Notes: generated by a model not told the origin, from the sequence alone. Numbered from the stretch's first letter, positions 1 through 7,779 are shown. The stretch: 16,398 nucleotides of DNA from CAWUKT01 sp041565275 (GCA_041565275.1 JBFGVE010000058.1:1-16398); one strand, 5' to 3'. Made by a program: numbers and translations.

Positions 1-1
1 C

Positions 2-187
2 AATCTGCTATTCGAGGTCATTTCGAAAAAGCTGAACCATAAATGGGCTTTTTCAAACCTCTGCTCAATGGTCCGGCTCCACTTGGCAAGCTATATCGAA
101 CTGGTGGCCTTTCTCAACGACCCGGAGCGATCATGGCGAGATAAGAACCAAGAAGGAAAGGAACAATTGGCTCTTTTTGATACGTAG
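2..187 (+). CDS. DDE transposase, C-terminal fragment (IS4-like)
   Basis: An open frame enters from the left edge and ends at TAG 185-187, giving 61 residues. The tail reads KKLNHKWAFSNLCSMVRLHL, then SYIELVAFLNDPERSW, and ends in QLALFDT. A conserved hydrophobic SYI(D/E)L segment, an F-L-x-x-P-x-x-x-W motif and a Gln/Leu-rich end are typical of the C-terminus of IS4-superfamily transposases in Bacteroidota. The catalytic core lies outside the window, so activity cannot be judged. The fragment has the same strand as, and is the matching complement of, the transposase N-terminus at the right edge. I recognise the family from the motifs; the exact IS name is unknown. Confidence 0.72.
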   Translation, partial: NLLFEVISKKLNHKWAFSNLCSMVRLHLASYIELVAFLNDPERSWRDKNQEGKEQLALFDT

Positions 188-271
188 CAAGAGGGGGGGC
201 TTTTGAGAAAATAAGTGTAAAAGCTCTTCAATTTGAAAATTTGATACATTTTCGGAAGATCCTGGTTTTAA

Positions 272-288
272 CCGGACAGTACTGATTT
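272..288 (+). repeat. Candidate IS terminal inverted repeat, right end
   Basis: CCGGACAGTACTGATTT here pairs, inverted, with AAATCAATACTCCGG at 16000-16014. There are 14 matches over 15 positions plus one 2-base gap. It lies about 85-100 bp after the transposase stop. The partner lies about 80-95 bp before the transposase start, so the layout is symmetrical. The core CCGGACAGT also occurs at 16011-16019 in direct orientation, because part of the motif is nearly palindromic. This is a candidate only: no complete element is visible to prove the ends. Confidence 0.38.
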
Positions 289-313
289 ATTTACTGAAAT
301 CAGCTAACTTCGA

Positions 314-886
314 ATGAGAAATACATCTGAAATGAAACTCGAACCTGCAAAAGGCCGTTTGCTCCTTGCGAGGCCCTACCTGCCGGATCCTAATTTTTTC
401 CGTACAGTCGTGCTACTGGCTTCTTATGGAAAGGAAGGGGCACTGGGGTTTATTCTCAACCGAAAGTTAGAGTACAAACTCGATGAACTCCTTGAAGATT
501 CTTCCATGTTGGACTTTCCTGTTTACCTTGGGGGTCCTGTTGGTACAGACTCTCTTCATTATTTGCACACCATGCCAGAGCTTGCAGGTCCCGAAGATGA
601 ACTCCTTCCCGGAATCTACCAAGGCACCAATTTCGATGATCTAAGAGAGAAGGTTCTTTTGGGTGCTGCCAGCAATGATAATACGAGGTTTTTTGTGGGG
701 TACAGTGGTTGGTCAAAAGGGCAACTGGAAGAAGAGATCAAGAATAAATCCTGGTTTGTAGCAAACCCTCCAAAAGGTTTCAAGTTGTCTCACGATGCTG
801 GCCAACTTTGGCAAAAGGTTTTACAATCTATGGGAGGCAAGTACCGGGTGATTTCACATTATCCGGTGGACCCTGTTCTTAATTGA
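314..886 (+). CDS. YqgE/AlgH family protein (UPF0301, DUF179)
   Basis: This 190-residue protein has the normal family length of about 180-190. Residues 14-23 read GRLLLARPYL, followed by the family pattern D-x-x-F-x-R-T-V-V-L, then GALGFILNR near 44-52 and LGGPVGTDSLHYLH near 72-85. The single YqgE domain fills the whole protein, with no signal peptide or membrane segment, so it should be cytoplasmic. Family members are widespread; in Pseudomonas AlgH was linked to alginate regulation, but the biochemical role is unsettled. ATG 314 is used; ATG 332 would also leave the domain intact. The gene lies directly downstream of the insertion-sequence end, so its native promoter may be displaced. It converges on the thioesterase gene. 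Confidence 0.93.
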   Translation: MRNTSEMKLEPAKGRLLLARPYLPDPNFFRTVVLLASYGKEGALGFILNRKLEYKLDELLEDSSMLDFPVYLGGPVGTDSLHYLHTMPELAGPEDELLPGIYQGTNFDDLREKVLLGAASNDNTRFFVGYSGWSKGQLEEEIKNKSWFVANPPKGFKLSHDAGQLWQKVLQSMGGKYRVISHYPVDPVLN

Positions 887-960
887 GGGGAGCTTGTTTC
901 AGAACAAGAAGCAGGTTTACTTCAAGACAAATAACCTGGGGCTATCTTCAATTTTTTCCT

Positions 961-1413
961 TTATTTATGACTCATTATCATCATAGTCAGCCTTGAGATC
1001 GAAACCAGATTTTCCTTGCTGTCATGGATTTTGATTTCCCAAACCTGCGTTTTTCGTCCCAAATGAATTGGACGAGCAATCCCGGTGACAATACCTGATC
1101 GTACCGCGCGGAGGTGATTGGTGTTGATATCCAGTCCCAGGCAATATGAAACTTTGGGATCAACCACTAAATTGGCAGCGATGCTTCCCAAGGTTTCAGC
1201 CAAGACACAAGACGCTCCCCCATGCAAAATGCCGAAGGGCTGTTGGGTCCGGCAATCCACAGGCATGGTCCCCGCCAGGTAGTCCTCTCCCAGATCAGTG
1301 ATTTCTATGCCGAGGTGAGCAACCATATTGACCTGCATCTTTTTGGCAACCTCTTCGAGTTCATAATCAGAAAGCCAGATTGACATGCGGCGAAAGTAAC
1401 TATTTTTGCTCAT
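961..1413 (-). CDS. Hotdog-fold acyl-CoA thioesterase, MenI/PaaI-like
   Basis: This 150-residue single hotdog-domain protein is predicted to hydrolyse an acyl- or aroyl-CoA thioester in the cytoplasm. The stretch PVDCRTQQPFGILHGGASCV at about residues 51-70, followed by LAETLGS, closely follows E. coli YdiI (MenI, 1,4-dihydroxy-2-naphthoyl-CoA hydrolase), which has PVDSRTKQPFGLLHGGASVV then LAES. Glu73 is the likely catalytic residue, and HGG at about 64-66 is the usual active-site loop. The later LGRKTQVWEI and SRLTMMIM segments also fit. Menaquinone synthesis is therefore the leading guess, but no other men gene is here and PaaI-type substrates remain possible. ATG 1413 is taken; ATG 1386 is an alternative that removes nine residues. 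It is divergent from the SDR gene, with only about 50 bp between the starts. Confidence 0.88.
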   Translation of the reverse strand: MSKNSYFRRMSIWLSDYELEEVAKKMQVNMVAHLGIEITDLGEDYLAGTMPVDCRTQQPFGILHGGASCVLAETLGSIAANLVVDPKVSYCLGLDINTNHLRAVRSGIVTGIARPIHLGRKTQVWEIKIHDSKENLVSISRLTMMIMSHK

Positions 1414-1463
1414 CCTCAGTTGCTATTTTTTAGTGATTTCCCTTTTTCACTAACTTGTGCGGC

Positions 1464-2198
1464 ATGATTAAATACTGCCTGATATTGGGTGCAAAATCGG
1501 AGATTGCACGCGCATTAGCTGCAAAGTATGCCAGCCAAGGGTTTGGGATCTATCTGGCTGGTCGCAGGGCCGAGGAATTGGAGGCGGATGCTGCCGACCT
1601 TGAGATCCGTACCAATACCAAAGCCAAGAACCTCGAATTCGATGCGGTCGCCTATGACACCCACCAAGGGTTTTATGATGCACTTGACCCAAAGCCGGAA
1701 GTTGTGATCAGTGTAGTTGGCTTTCTCCCCGAACAAGAAGAAGCTGAAAAAGAACTTACGTTGGCCCTTCACACTATGGAAACCAATTACAATGGCTGCT
1801 GCCATATTCTTTCTATCGTTGCTAACGAAATGCAAGAGCGAGGCTCGGGAACCATTATAGGGATCTCATCGGTTGCGGGTGATCGTGGTCGCGGTTCTAA
1901 TTATTTCTATGGCAGCGCTAAAGCCGGCTTCACTGCCTTTCTCTCAGGCTTGCGCAACCGATTGGCTCCCTACAACGTTCGTGTTCTGACTGTCAAACCT
2001 GGATTTGTCCGTACCAAAATGACCGAGGGAATGGACCTTCCTCGCCTCCTGACCCATACTCCCAAAGGAGTTGCAGGAGATATCTTCACTGCATGGAAGC
2101 GTGGGAAGGATACCCTTTATACAAAATGGATTTGGCGGTACATTATGTGGATCATCTGTAACATCCCTGAGTGGAAGTTTAAGAAAATGAAGCTGTGA
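1464..2198 (+). CDS. SDR oxidoreductase, DprE2-like (polyprenyl-phospho-2-keto-pentose reductase candidate)
   Basis: This 244-residue short-chain dehydrogenase/reductase starts at ATG 1464; the frame is open from TTG 1455, but that gives an unlikely start. The N-terminal nucleotide loop is LGAKSEIARAL, where the last glycine of the usual G-x3-G-x-G is Ala, as in a degenerate DprE2-type LGGTSEIG loop. Catalytic residues visible are Asn108, Ser135/Ser136, Tyr149 and Lys153 (YGSAK). The C-terminal tail, W-x-x-R-Y-I-M-W-x-x-x-x-I-P near 222-236, resembles the mycobacterial DprE2 tail, which reduces the keto intermediate made by DprE1 to polyprenyl-phosphoryl-arabinose. The stop overlaps the start of the next gene, a GT-C glycosyltransferase, so the two are coupled. 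SDR membership is certain; the DprE2 role is inferred from tail similarity and from the DprE1-like gene at 11577. Confidence 0.87.
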   Translation: MIKYCLILGAKSEIARALAAKYASQGFGIYLAGRRAEELEADAADLEIRTNTKAKNLEFDAVAYDTHQGFYDALDPKPEVVISVVGFLPEQEEAEKELTLALHTMETNYNGCCHILSIVANEMQERGSGTIIGISSVAGDRGRGSNYFYGSAKAGFTAFLSGLRNRLAPYNVRVLTVKPGFVRTKMTEGMDLPRLLTHTPKGVAGDIFTAWKRGKDTLYTKWIWRYIMWIICNIPEWKFKKMKL

Positions 2199-3595
2199 AA
2201 CGCTCTTGGTTGTTCGGTGGTATCCTGATCATTGGGTGGGTGTTGTTTTGCAGACAATTTCCCTTTTTTTGGGACAATATACTCAACTCTAAGTTAGCTC
2301 AATGGTACCTCGAAACTAACTTCTCCTATCTGATCCCCCCCGAAGATATGGACGCAGGACATCCTCCGTTCTTCAATATCTACCTCGCCGGATGCTGGGC
2401 TGTCTTTGGAAAATCATTGGCAGTAGCTCATTTGGCCATGCTACCCTTCCTATTTGGAATCCTCTATCAATGGCAGAAACTCTGCCGGAAATACCTGTCC
2501 CAGAAGTACGCCACTTGGGGCTTCCTTATCCTTTTCCTGCAACCGACAATATTGGCCCAAAGCAGTATGGTCTCTCCTGACATCGCCCTTATCTGCTTTT
2601 TCCTGACGGCCCTCAATAGTGAATTGGAAAAGAAGCGCTTTGTATTGGTGCTTGCTACCACTGGAATGACCCTGGTAACTTTCCGGGGGATTCTGATGGT
2701 TCCTTCTATTTTCATGGTTGGTTTCCTGCTCCAAAAAGACTGGAAAAATTGGGAAAGAACGCTGGGGCGGATAGTTTGGTACCTGCCTGCAGCAGTTATT
2801 ACCTTAACTTGGTTGCTCTTCCACTGGAAGGTCCAGGGATGGCTCTTCAGCCCCCCTCCCGAAACTTATGGGGGCCATCGGGAACTGGTTGGAATTAGAG
2901 AGATATTGCGTAATCTGGGTATTGTTGGGTGGCGGTTTCTCGACCATGGGATGGTCTTTGTCTGGATCTTTTTCTTGGTTGCATTACTTGTCCGGTTTCG
3001 CAAGCTCAAAGCTGACCCAAGATTCAAAGAGCTATCGTGCGTATTCCTCATTACCACCACCTGGCTAACATTATTGTTCATCCCCTTTTCAAATCCAATC
3101 GGCCACCGTTACTTCGCAGTTCACTTTCTACTTTTTTGCCTCTTGGCCATGCGCTGCATCGAATTGGTCGAAACCTCCTGGAGACGTTGGGCTATACCCA
3201 CGACCATAGGGGTCGGGTTGTTAAGCGGCCACTTCTTGGTCTACCCAGATCAGATCGCTCAAGGATGGGATGCTAGCCTTGCCCATTGGTCCTATTTCCA
3301 TCTGGAAGAAAAGTATCCATATTCAACAATTAGTAGATTGAATGGAATAACTTGTTCGGATTTCCCCCTGCTCAGTTCCGACAAGTATAGGTTAGTAGTA
3401 GACCAAAACGGGACGGATCGGTATCACAACATTTATGAGGTACCTTGGGAAAAATGTACCAATGTCGTTTGGTCTAATGTGTCTAATGGATATTCTGACA
3501 GGCAATTGAAAGAGTTACATAACGAGGTAATTTGGAAATTGGTGACAGGTGGGGAAATACTAGGTGTCAAGCTTATTGTGTACCAGCGGCGCTAG
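2195..3595 (+). CDS. GT-C fold integral membrane glycosyltransferase (GT39/ArnT-like)
   Basis: This 466-residue polytopic membrane protein has roughly nine to eleven hydrophobic segments, starting at residues 7-21, and a C-terminal hydrophilic part from about 365 that probably faces the periplasm. After the first membrane segment, the loop at 47-60 carries acidic residues Glu50, Asp51 and Asp53 followed by GHPPFF. This D-x-x-H-P-P pattern is typical of the first outer loop of GT39-like enzymes that take sugars from polyprenyl-phosphate donors. Translation starts at GTG 2195, whose last two bases are part of the TGA of the upstream SDR, so expression is probably coupled. Paired with a DprE2-like reductase, the donor may be polyprenyl-phospho-arabinose or another pentose. 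The acceptor cannot be read from sequence. It converges with the YegP gene. Confidence 0.82.
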   Translation: MKRSWLFGGILIIGWVLFCRQFPFFWDNILNSKLAQWYLETNFSYLIPPEDMDAGHPPFFNIYLAGCWAVFGKSLAVAHLAMLPFLFGILYQWQKLCRKYLSQKYATWGFLILFLQPTILAQSSMVSPDIALICFFLTALNSELEKKRFVLVLATTGMTLVTFRGILMVPSIFMVGFLLQKDWKNWERTLGRIVWYLPAAVITLTWLLFHWKVQGWLFSPPPETYGGHRELVGIREILRNLGIVGWRFLDHGMVFVWIFFLVALLVRFRKLKADPRFKELSCVFLITTTWLTLLFIPFSNPIGHRYFAVHFLLFCLLAMRCIELVETSWRRWAIPTTIGVGLLSGHFLVYPDQIAQGWDASLAHWSYFHLEEKYPYSTISRLNGITCSDFPLLSSDKYRLVVDQNGTDRYHNIYEVPWEKCTNVVWSNVSNGYSDRQLKELHNEVIWKLVTGGEILGVKLIVYQRR

Positions 3596-3630
3596 CAGCA
3601 ATTAGACTTACACAGAATCTCCAGCGAAGC

Positions 3631-3972
3631 TTACTCAGTCGTGTCTTCGACGGGAGAGTCTGGTCCATTCTCCATGACAGATTGGATTCCATTGTCACGT
3701 GCCGCTTCGGTATCATACATTTCACTCGTACCGATAACTTGACCATTACTTGCTTTCAAGTTGAAGTAGAATTTCCCGTTTTTAGATTCTTTGCCTTCAA
3801 AACGGCTGTCGTTGGAAGAATTCTTCCGAACGGATTCGATTCCATTTTCAGCGCTAGATTTAGCCTTGTAACCTTCACTTCTCAAGATTATTTCACCGTT
3901 GCCTGCGGAGAGGTTGAAATAATATTCTTTACTGTTCTCACTTTGGTAGAGTTTGTACCTAGAGTTTTTCAT
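3631..3972 (-). CDS. yegP: YegP family protein with two DUF1508 repeats (UPF0339)
   Basis: This 113-residue protein is built of two tandem DUF1508 modules, at about residues 3-50 and 52-101. Each has the pattern Y/F-Y-F-N-L-x-A-x-N-G-x-(I/V)-I, then a Ser/Thr-rich loop and an alpha segment ending A-x-x-G-I-x-S-V. The first reads YYFNLSAGNGEIILRSEGY and the second FYFNLKASNGQVIGTSEMY. Two-module proteins of about 110 residues are the E. coli YegP form. The function is unknown, though the fold is small and cytoplasmic. The frame is open from TTG 3978, but ATG 3972, giving MKNSRYKLY, matches the module edge and is preferred. The end is rich in Asp, Glu and Pro. No partner gene is obvious; about 210 bp separate it from the HNH gene upstream. 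Confidence 0.93.
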   Translation of the reverse strand: MKNSRYKLYQSENSKEYYFNLSAGNGEIILRSEGYKAKSSAENGIESVRKNSSNDSRFEGKESKNGKFYFNLKASNGQVIGTSEMYDTEAARDNGIQSVMENGPDSPVEDTTE

Positions 3973-4183
3973 AGTCAACAGGATTATTTAAGTTTTTAAT
4001 ATTGGCTTCCTATTTTCATGGCACCCAACGAAAAATTTATTTGTTTGGAACCAGAACTCCTACATAGTTAATCAGAATTATTGAAATATTCCAATTGCAA
4101 ACGATCAACCGCATGCTAATCAAGTGCTTTAGTTTGTAGGAAAAAGTGGGGTTTCAGGAAAGGGTATTTGTACAATCCCAGGT

Positions 4184-4684
4184 CTAATTCATTAAAAGAT
4201 ACGGTTTCCATTCATCCATGACTTTCCCATTGAAATCCCGAAGGTACATGATGAAGGATGGACGGAATGGTTTGTGTGACATCTGCATTTCTGCTTCTTC
4301 CGGAGTCCGGTCACCTTTCAGCGTATTGCAACGCTGACAAGCGGCCACCAAATTGTGCCAGGAATCCCTTCCTCCACGGGATCTTGGGAGTATATGGTCG
4401 AGGGTAAGGTGATCCCGCTTGCTACAATAGATACATTGGTAGCCGTCCCGCTTAAAGATATTTTGCCGGCTCAAAGCAACCTTTTTATAGGGTAGGTTAA
4501 TGTAACGGTGAAGCCGGATGATTGACGGAGAAACGTATTCTGCACTTACTGTCCTCAACTTCCGAGTATGACTGCTACTAATCAATTCGGCTTTATTCAT
4601 GTAAACAAGAACGAAGGCACGTTCCACGCTACAAACGCTGATCGCTTGGTAGTCTTGGTTCAGTACCAGTACTTTACTTGCCAT
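4184..4684 (-). CDS. HNH endonuclease family protein
   Basis: This 166-residue protein has a zinc-finger-supported HNH nuclease core in its second half. Visible elements are C84-x2-C87, the D96-H97-I core of the motif LDHILPRSRGG, Asn111 in WHNLVAACQ, and C116-x2-C119. The start, VLVLNQDYQAISVCSVERA, belongs to a widespread chromosomal HNH family found in Bacteroidota, actinobacteria and cyanobacteria, whose cellular role is not known. It is not an obvious restriction or homing enzyme, and no methyltransferase is nearby. It is the last gene of the minus-strand run and begins 10 bp after the NlpC/P60 stop, so co-transcription is likely. All predicted metal and catalytic residues are present. 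Confidence 0.92.
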   Translation of the reverse strand: MASKVLVLNQDYQAISVCSVERAFVLVYMNKAELISSSHTRKLRTVSAEYVSPSIIRLHRYINLPYKKVALSRQNIFKRDGYQCIYCSKRDHLTLDHILPRSRGGRDSWHNLVAACQRCNTLKGDRTPEEAEMQMSHKPFRPSFIMYLRDFNGKVMDEWKPYLLMN

Positions 4685-4694
4685 GGATTAAAAT

Positions 4695-5492
4695 TTAAAG
4701 AATTCGTTTGATACTGCACAAACGATGCGTCATTCTTTCTGTAATTCTGTTGTATATACCTGTATCATCTAAGTAGTCATCGTGGGCATTGCCACTGGCA
4801 TGCCGGATTTCATTTCTTCCTAAAATAATACCTACATGGTGAACCTTCCCCTGGTCGTTTTCAAAAAAAGCTAAATCACCTAATTGCCCCTCAGCGAAGG
4901 TTACCGATTTCCCTTCCTTCTCCTGATACGAGGCATCTCTGGGGATGTGGATCCCATGTAAGCCATATACCATTTGGGTTAGCCCTGAACAGTCAACTCC
5001 CCAGGGGGATCGACCCCCCCAGAGGTAAGGCGCACCTAAAAATACCTGGGATAAATTTACTAGGCTGGAAGCGCTCGGGATATTAAGAGGACAAAGCGAT
5101 GAACGAGGTATCCGCCACCGAATAGGACCTAATTCCAAAAGAATATCATCCCACTTCATTTGGTCCTCCATGATGGGTATTCGGCTACCAAAAACCAGTT
5201 TAAATGGGAACCCAATATCACCGATCTGGCACAAAGCAGTTGTGTAGGGAGTATGAATGTATTCCCATCGAGCTACTTTCGAATGCCAATCTTCCCCCAC
5301 AGAATAAAGCATTTTTTCATCGACCCAACCTTCGTATAGATCCGCTTGATTCCTGATTTGTTGCCACTGTTTATCCCGCTCAAGCACTTCAACCAGTTCT
5401 CCAAATAAAAGCTGAGTCACCATTTCCGATGCATCAGACGGCGTCGCCCTCACGGGTACCAAGGCTTGATGGATGATTGAATAGATTGGCAT
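4695..5492 (-). CDS. SH3-domain NlpC/P60 (C40) cell-wall peptidase
   Basis: This 265-residue protein should cleave peptidoglycan stem peptides, like YkfC-type gamma-D-glutamyl-diamino-acid endopeptidases. Residues about 8-65 form a bacterial SH3 domain (VPVRATPSD to YEGWVD). A linker follows, then an NlpC/P60 domain from about 145. It contains the catalytic Cys168 in VDCSG, His219 in HHVGI and His231 in IRHASG. GAPYLWGGRSPWGVDCSG is the family signature. The frame is open to TTG 5567, but homologous starts of the type M-x-x-x-I-x-x-x-x-x-x-P-V-R-x-x-P-S support ATG 5492. No signal peptide is visible, so it may act on imported muropeptides, although export by another route is possible. It lies between a lipoprotein gene and the HNH gene. 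Confidence 0.92.
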   Translation of the reverse strand: MPIYSIIHQALVPVRATPSDASEMVTQLLFGELVEVLERDKQWQQIRNQADLYEGWVDEKMLYSVGEDWHSKVARWEYIHTPYTTALCQIGDIGFPFKLVFGSRIPIMEDQMKWDDILLELGPIRWRIPRSSLCPLNIPSASSLVNLSQVFLGAPYLWGGRSPWGVDCSGLTQMVYGLHGIHIPRDASYQEKEGKSVTFAEGQLGDLAFFENDQGKVHHVGIILGRNEIRHASGNAHDDYLDDTGIYNRITERMTHRLCSIKRIL

Positions 5493-5593
5493 GGGAACCT
5501 GTTGAGGTAAATATACCCCAATCCGGTAAATTTCAACCGCTGTTTTCAGCAGGTGGTCAAATGCCAATACAATAATTGAGGTTGACTGGGGGG

Positions 5594-6220
5594 CTATTCC
5601 TCTTTGAAGGAACGAATAAGGTTCATAAAGAGAGGCAATCCCTGGTTGTATTTATCTTCCTCTGTCGTTGAAAAGTTAAAAGCAACGAATCGGTCACCCT
5701 GATCAATATAACACCAAGCCATAAACTTATCACTTCTCCGAACGGAATCGTTCAAAATCCCGCCCGGTCGGTGGATCTCCAGAAGTTTGACTTCCTGCCC
5801 ATCCATTGTGGTCAGGGTTTGGTCTTCACCAATGACTTTGCCGTTCTGGGCATCGTTGAGGAACAGCCCCTTCAACCATCCTTGAATACTTTCGACGTTA
5901 TCCATATTCTCAATCTTCTTGTCAATGTACTCAATGCGCATGTGGGGAGCACCTAAGGTCTGCAGGTTGGTGGTAAAATAATAAACAATTGGTCCATTCT
6001 CTTCCGTTGAGGGCATAAGGTACCCCCAACCCACGGAATCCCGGTGGACCTGATCTAAGTCCCTGATATTGGCCAAGCTGAAAGAGACTCCACCCATGTT
6101 GAAGTTTGTTCGGGGAAGGCTGGCCAGTTCTTCATTTCCTCCTGTTTGGTTGTCTCTCTTGCAGGATATGATCGCTGTGAACAGTACAAGAAGTGACAAG
6201 ATGTATATATTTTTCTTCAT
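5594..6220 (-). CDS. Predicted lipoprotein of unknown family
   Basis: Starting at ATG 6220, this 208-residue protein begins MKKNIYILSLLVLFTAIISC. It has a short basic N-region, a hydrophobic core and a lipobox-like end with the lipidation Cys at residue 20, so it should be a membrane-anchored periplasmic or outer-membrane lipoprotein. The mature part is mixed alpha/beta. It ends in a segment (FVAFNFSTTEEDKYNQG then a helix reading F-M-N-L-I-R-S-F) that recalls PsbP/DcrB-like stress lipoproteins; that resemblance is weak and no function is claimed. The frame is open from ATG 6268, but that start would overlap the upstream gene and bury the signal peptide. It starts 22 bp after the fructosamine kinase stop, within the minus-strand run. 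Confidence 0.8.
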   Translation of the reverse strand: MKKNIYILSLLVLFTAIISCKRDNQTGGNEELASLPRTNFNMGGVSFSLANIRDLDQVHRDSVGWGYLMPSTEENGPIVYYFTTNLQTLGAPHMRIEYIDKKIENMDNVESIQGWLKGLFLNDAQNGKVIGEDQTLTTMDGQEVKLLEIHRPGGILNDSVRRSDKFMAWCYIDQGDRFVAFNFSTTEEDKYNQGLPLFMNLIRSFKEE

Positions 6221-6242
6221 AGGACAGACAAAATTACAACCT

Positions 6243-7121
6243 TCAACTAAATTTAGACAAAATGTCATATATCTCCCGTAAATATCCTTTACCGAACAGG
6301 TTTAAGTGGACCATTAAAGGATAGAGGTTAAACAATCCCACCCGTTCTTCCCAGCCTTCTTTCAAGGGCCAGGCATTCATATAAGAAGAATAAAACTGAG
6401 GTTCAAAACCACCAAAGAGGCGGGTGAATGCTAGTTCTGCCTCCCTGTGACCATAGTAAACAGCGGGGTCAACAATGCAGGCCTCCCCTTTGGGTCCTAC
6501 CAAAAAATTTCCCGACCAGAGGTCTCCATGCAACAAGGATGGTGGCTCATCAGGTATCAAATTGGGAAGCCGTTTGAATAAGGCTTCAAAAGCAGTGTGG
6601 AGATTACTGGAAGTTAGTCCTTTTTGTTTGGCCAATTTCAATTGAGCGCCCATCCGCTCTTCGATAAAGAAAGATATCCAGTTATTGTGCCATGTATTGG
6701 ATTGAGAAAGTCGGCCAATGAAGTTGTCATGGTCCAGGCCATACCTGCTAGAAGTATTCCAGTGGAGGTTGGCAAGGCTGTGTCCGAAAGTAGTCCAGAA
6801 ATCATCTGAATGAGGTCCTGGCAAGATGAACTCCATCAAGATGAAAGCATGGGAGCCACTATCGCTAACCAACAGGACCTGAGGAACTTTCAGAGCACCT
6901 GCAGACTCAAGTAGACGAAGTCCCCGCGCTTCTGCCTGAAAATTGGCTAACTCTTCAATCCGGTTATATTTTAGGAAAAATGATCCCTGGCCAGTCTTTA
7001 ACTCAGTAGCATGGTGGATGCAACCACCTCTTACGGGACTGCATTTAAGAATGCTAACGGATCGACCGAGTATTTTCCCCAACAAATCAACAAGGGTGGG
7101 TTCAAGATGTCCAGGTAACAT
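6243..7121 (-). CDS. Fructosamine/ketosamine 3-kinase family protein
   Basis: This 292-residue protein matches the usual length of about 288 for the fructosamine kinase family (YniA and relatives). These enzymes phosphorylate the O-3' of sugar ketoamines on proteins so that the adduct falls off. Visible kinase elements are the ATP-binding Lys51 (FFLKY), the catalytic loop LLHGDLWSGN at 196-205 with Asp200 and Asn205, and the metal-binding Asp218 in IVDPAVYYGHREAE. The frame is open to 7265, but that would overlap the phosphatase gene. ATG 7121 gives a normal start, 7 bp after the upstream stop. Being next to a low-molecular-weight phosphatase supports a role in protein deglycation, perhaps on ribulosamines rather than fructosamines, as reported for many bacterial members. 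Confidence 0.92.
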   Translation of the reverse strand: MLPGHLEPTLVDLLGKILGRSVSILKCSPVRGGCIHHATELKTGQGSFFLKYNRIEELANFQAEARGLRLLESAGALKVPQVLLVSDSGSHAFILMEFILPGPHSDDFWTTFGHSLANLHWNTSSRYGLDHDNFIGRLSQSNTWHNNWISFFIEERMGAQLKLAKQKGLTSSNLHTAFEALFKRLPNLIPDEPPSLLHGDLWSGNFLVGPKGEACIVDPAVYYGHREAELAFTRLFGGFEPQFYSSYMNAWPLKEGWEERVGLFNLYPLMVHLNLFGKGYLREIYDILSKFS

Positions 7122-7128
7122 CGGATAG

Positions 7129-7614
7129 CTAGATAGAGTGGTCCGCTCTGATTTTTTTGAGCAGTTGTTGGTTGGAACGCAACAAAATCTGGTAAACATC
7201 CTCAAATCCACTGATCCCGCCGTAGTAAGGGTCCGGCACATTTCCATCCTCAGGTTCAGGATCAAAGTCTCGCATCAAAATGACCTGGGCACGGTGTTCT
7301 TTGTTTGAAACCATAATACGCTGAATATTGCTCAAATTGGAATGGTCCATAGGGAGAATGTAATCAAATGCATCCAGATCTTCCTCGGTCAACTTCCGGG
7401 CTCGGGAAGTCAGACGGATTCCATGGGATATAGCCGTTTTTCGCATTCTTTGGTCTGCTTGCTCCCCGGAATGGTATCCGGAAGTACCGGCTGAATCTAC
7501 CTCGAACCGATCTGCAATACCCTCGTTTTCGATGATATGCAGAAACAAACCTTCTGCCATAGGAGACCGGCAGATATTTCCCAGACAGACAAAGAGCACT
7601 TTTACTTTCTCCAT
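7129..7614 (-). CDS. Low-molecular-weight protein-tyrosine-phosphatase family enzyme
   Basis: This 161-residue protein is complete for the family. The phosphate loop C-x5-R-S is CLGNICRS, with nucleophile Cys10 and Arg16. The general acid Asp128 lies in VPDPYYGG, and VDSAGTSGYHSGE around 39-51 is also typical. The preferred start is ATG 7614; the frame extends to GTG 7647. It is the first gene of the minus-strand run, so the promoter should be in the 165 bp shared with the divergent protease gene. The next gene is a fructosamine kinase, 7 bp away. Enzymes of this family are known to act on tyrosine or arginine phosphate and also on ribulosamine 5-phosphate; the neighbour favours the last, by inference. 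No Wzc-like tyrosine kinase is present. Confidence 0.94.
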   Translation of the reverse strand: MEKVKVLFVCLGNICRSPMAEGLFLHIIENEGIADRFEVDSAGTSGYHSGEQADQRMRKTAISHGIRLTSRARKLTEEDLDAFDYILPMDHSNLSNIQRIMVSNKEHRAQVILMRDFDPEPEDGNVPDPYYGGISGFEDVYQILLRSNQQLLKKIRADHSI

Positions 7615-7779
7615 TTCGCAAAATACTAAGGAATACACAATGAGCACAATGAGATCAAATTAAATTGACTCCACCACATTTAATGCACCGTAAAGGACTG
7701 TTTTTAACAACAAATGGTAGCAAATAAAAATAAGGGATACTAAATTGAGTTGTTCTCTGTTCAGTATTGAGAAGTTGCT

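Larger units (their letters stand above)
1..288 (+). mobile_element. Right end of an IS4-like insertion sequence (partial)
   Basis: This segment holds the 3' part of a transposase gene (stop at 187) and about 100 bp of non-coding tail. The outer boundary is a guess. The sequence at 272-288 is an imperfect inverted match to 16000-16014, upstream of the transposase start at the other edge, as expected of the two ends of one element family. If that is right, the element stops about 25 bp before the YqgE start codon. The left end of this copy lies outside the window. Confidence 0.6.

Noticed and set aside
893..908. Perfect 6-bp hairpin CTTGTT-TCAG-AACAAG between yqgE and the thioesterase gene
   Set aside because: The stem is short and no T-run follows on either strand, so it does not qualify as an intrinsic terminator.
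912..938. CAGGTT/AACCTG inverted repeat with a 15-base loop
   Set aside because: The loop is long, and the nearest T-run is about 15 bases away; folding is unlikely to be strong.
4184..5492. HNH nuclease plus cell-wall hydrolase as a toxin, phage-lysis or defence module
   Set aside because: Both belong to common chromosomal families, sit at the end of a housekeeping-type run, and no immunity protein, methyltransferase or phage gene is near.
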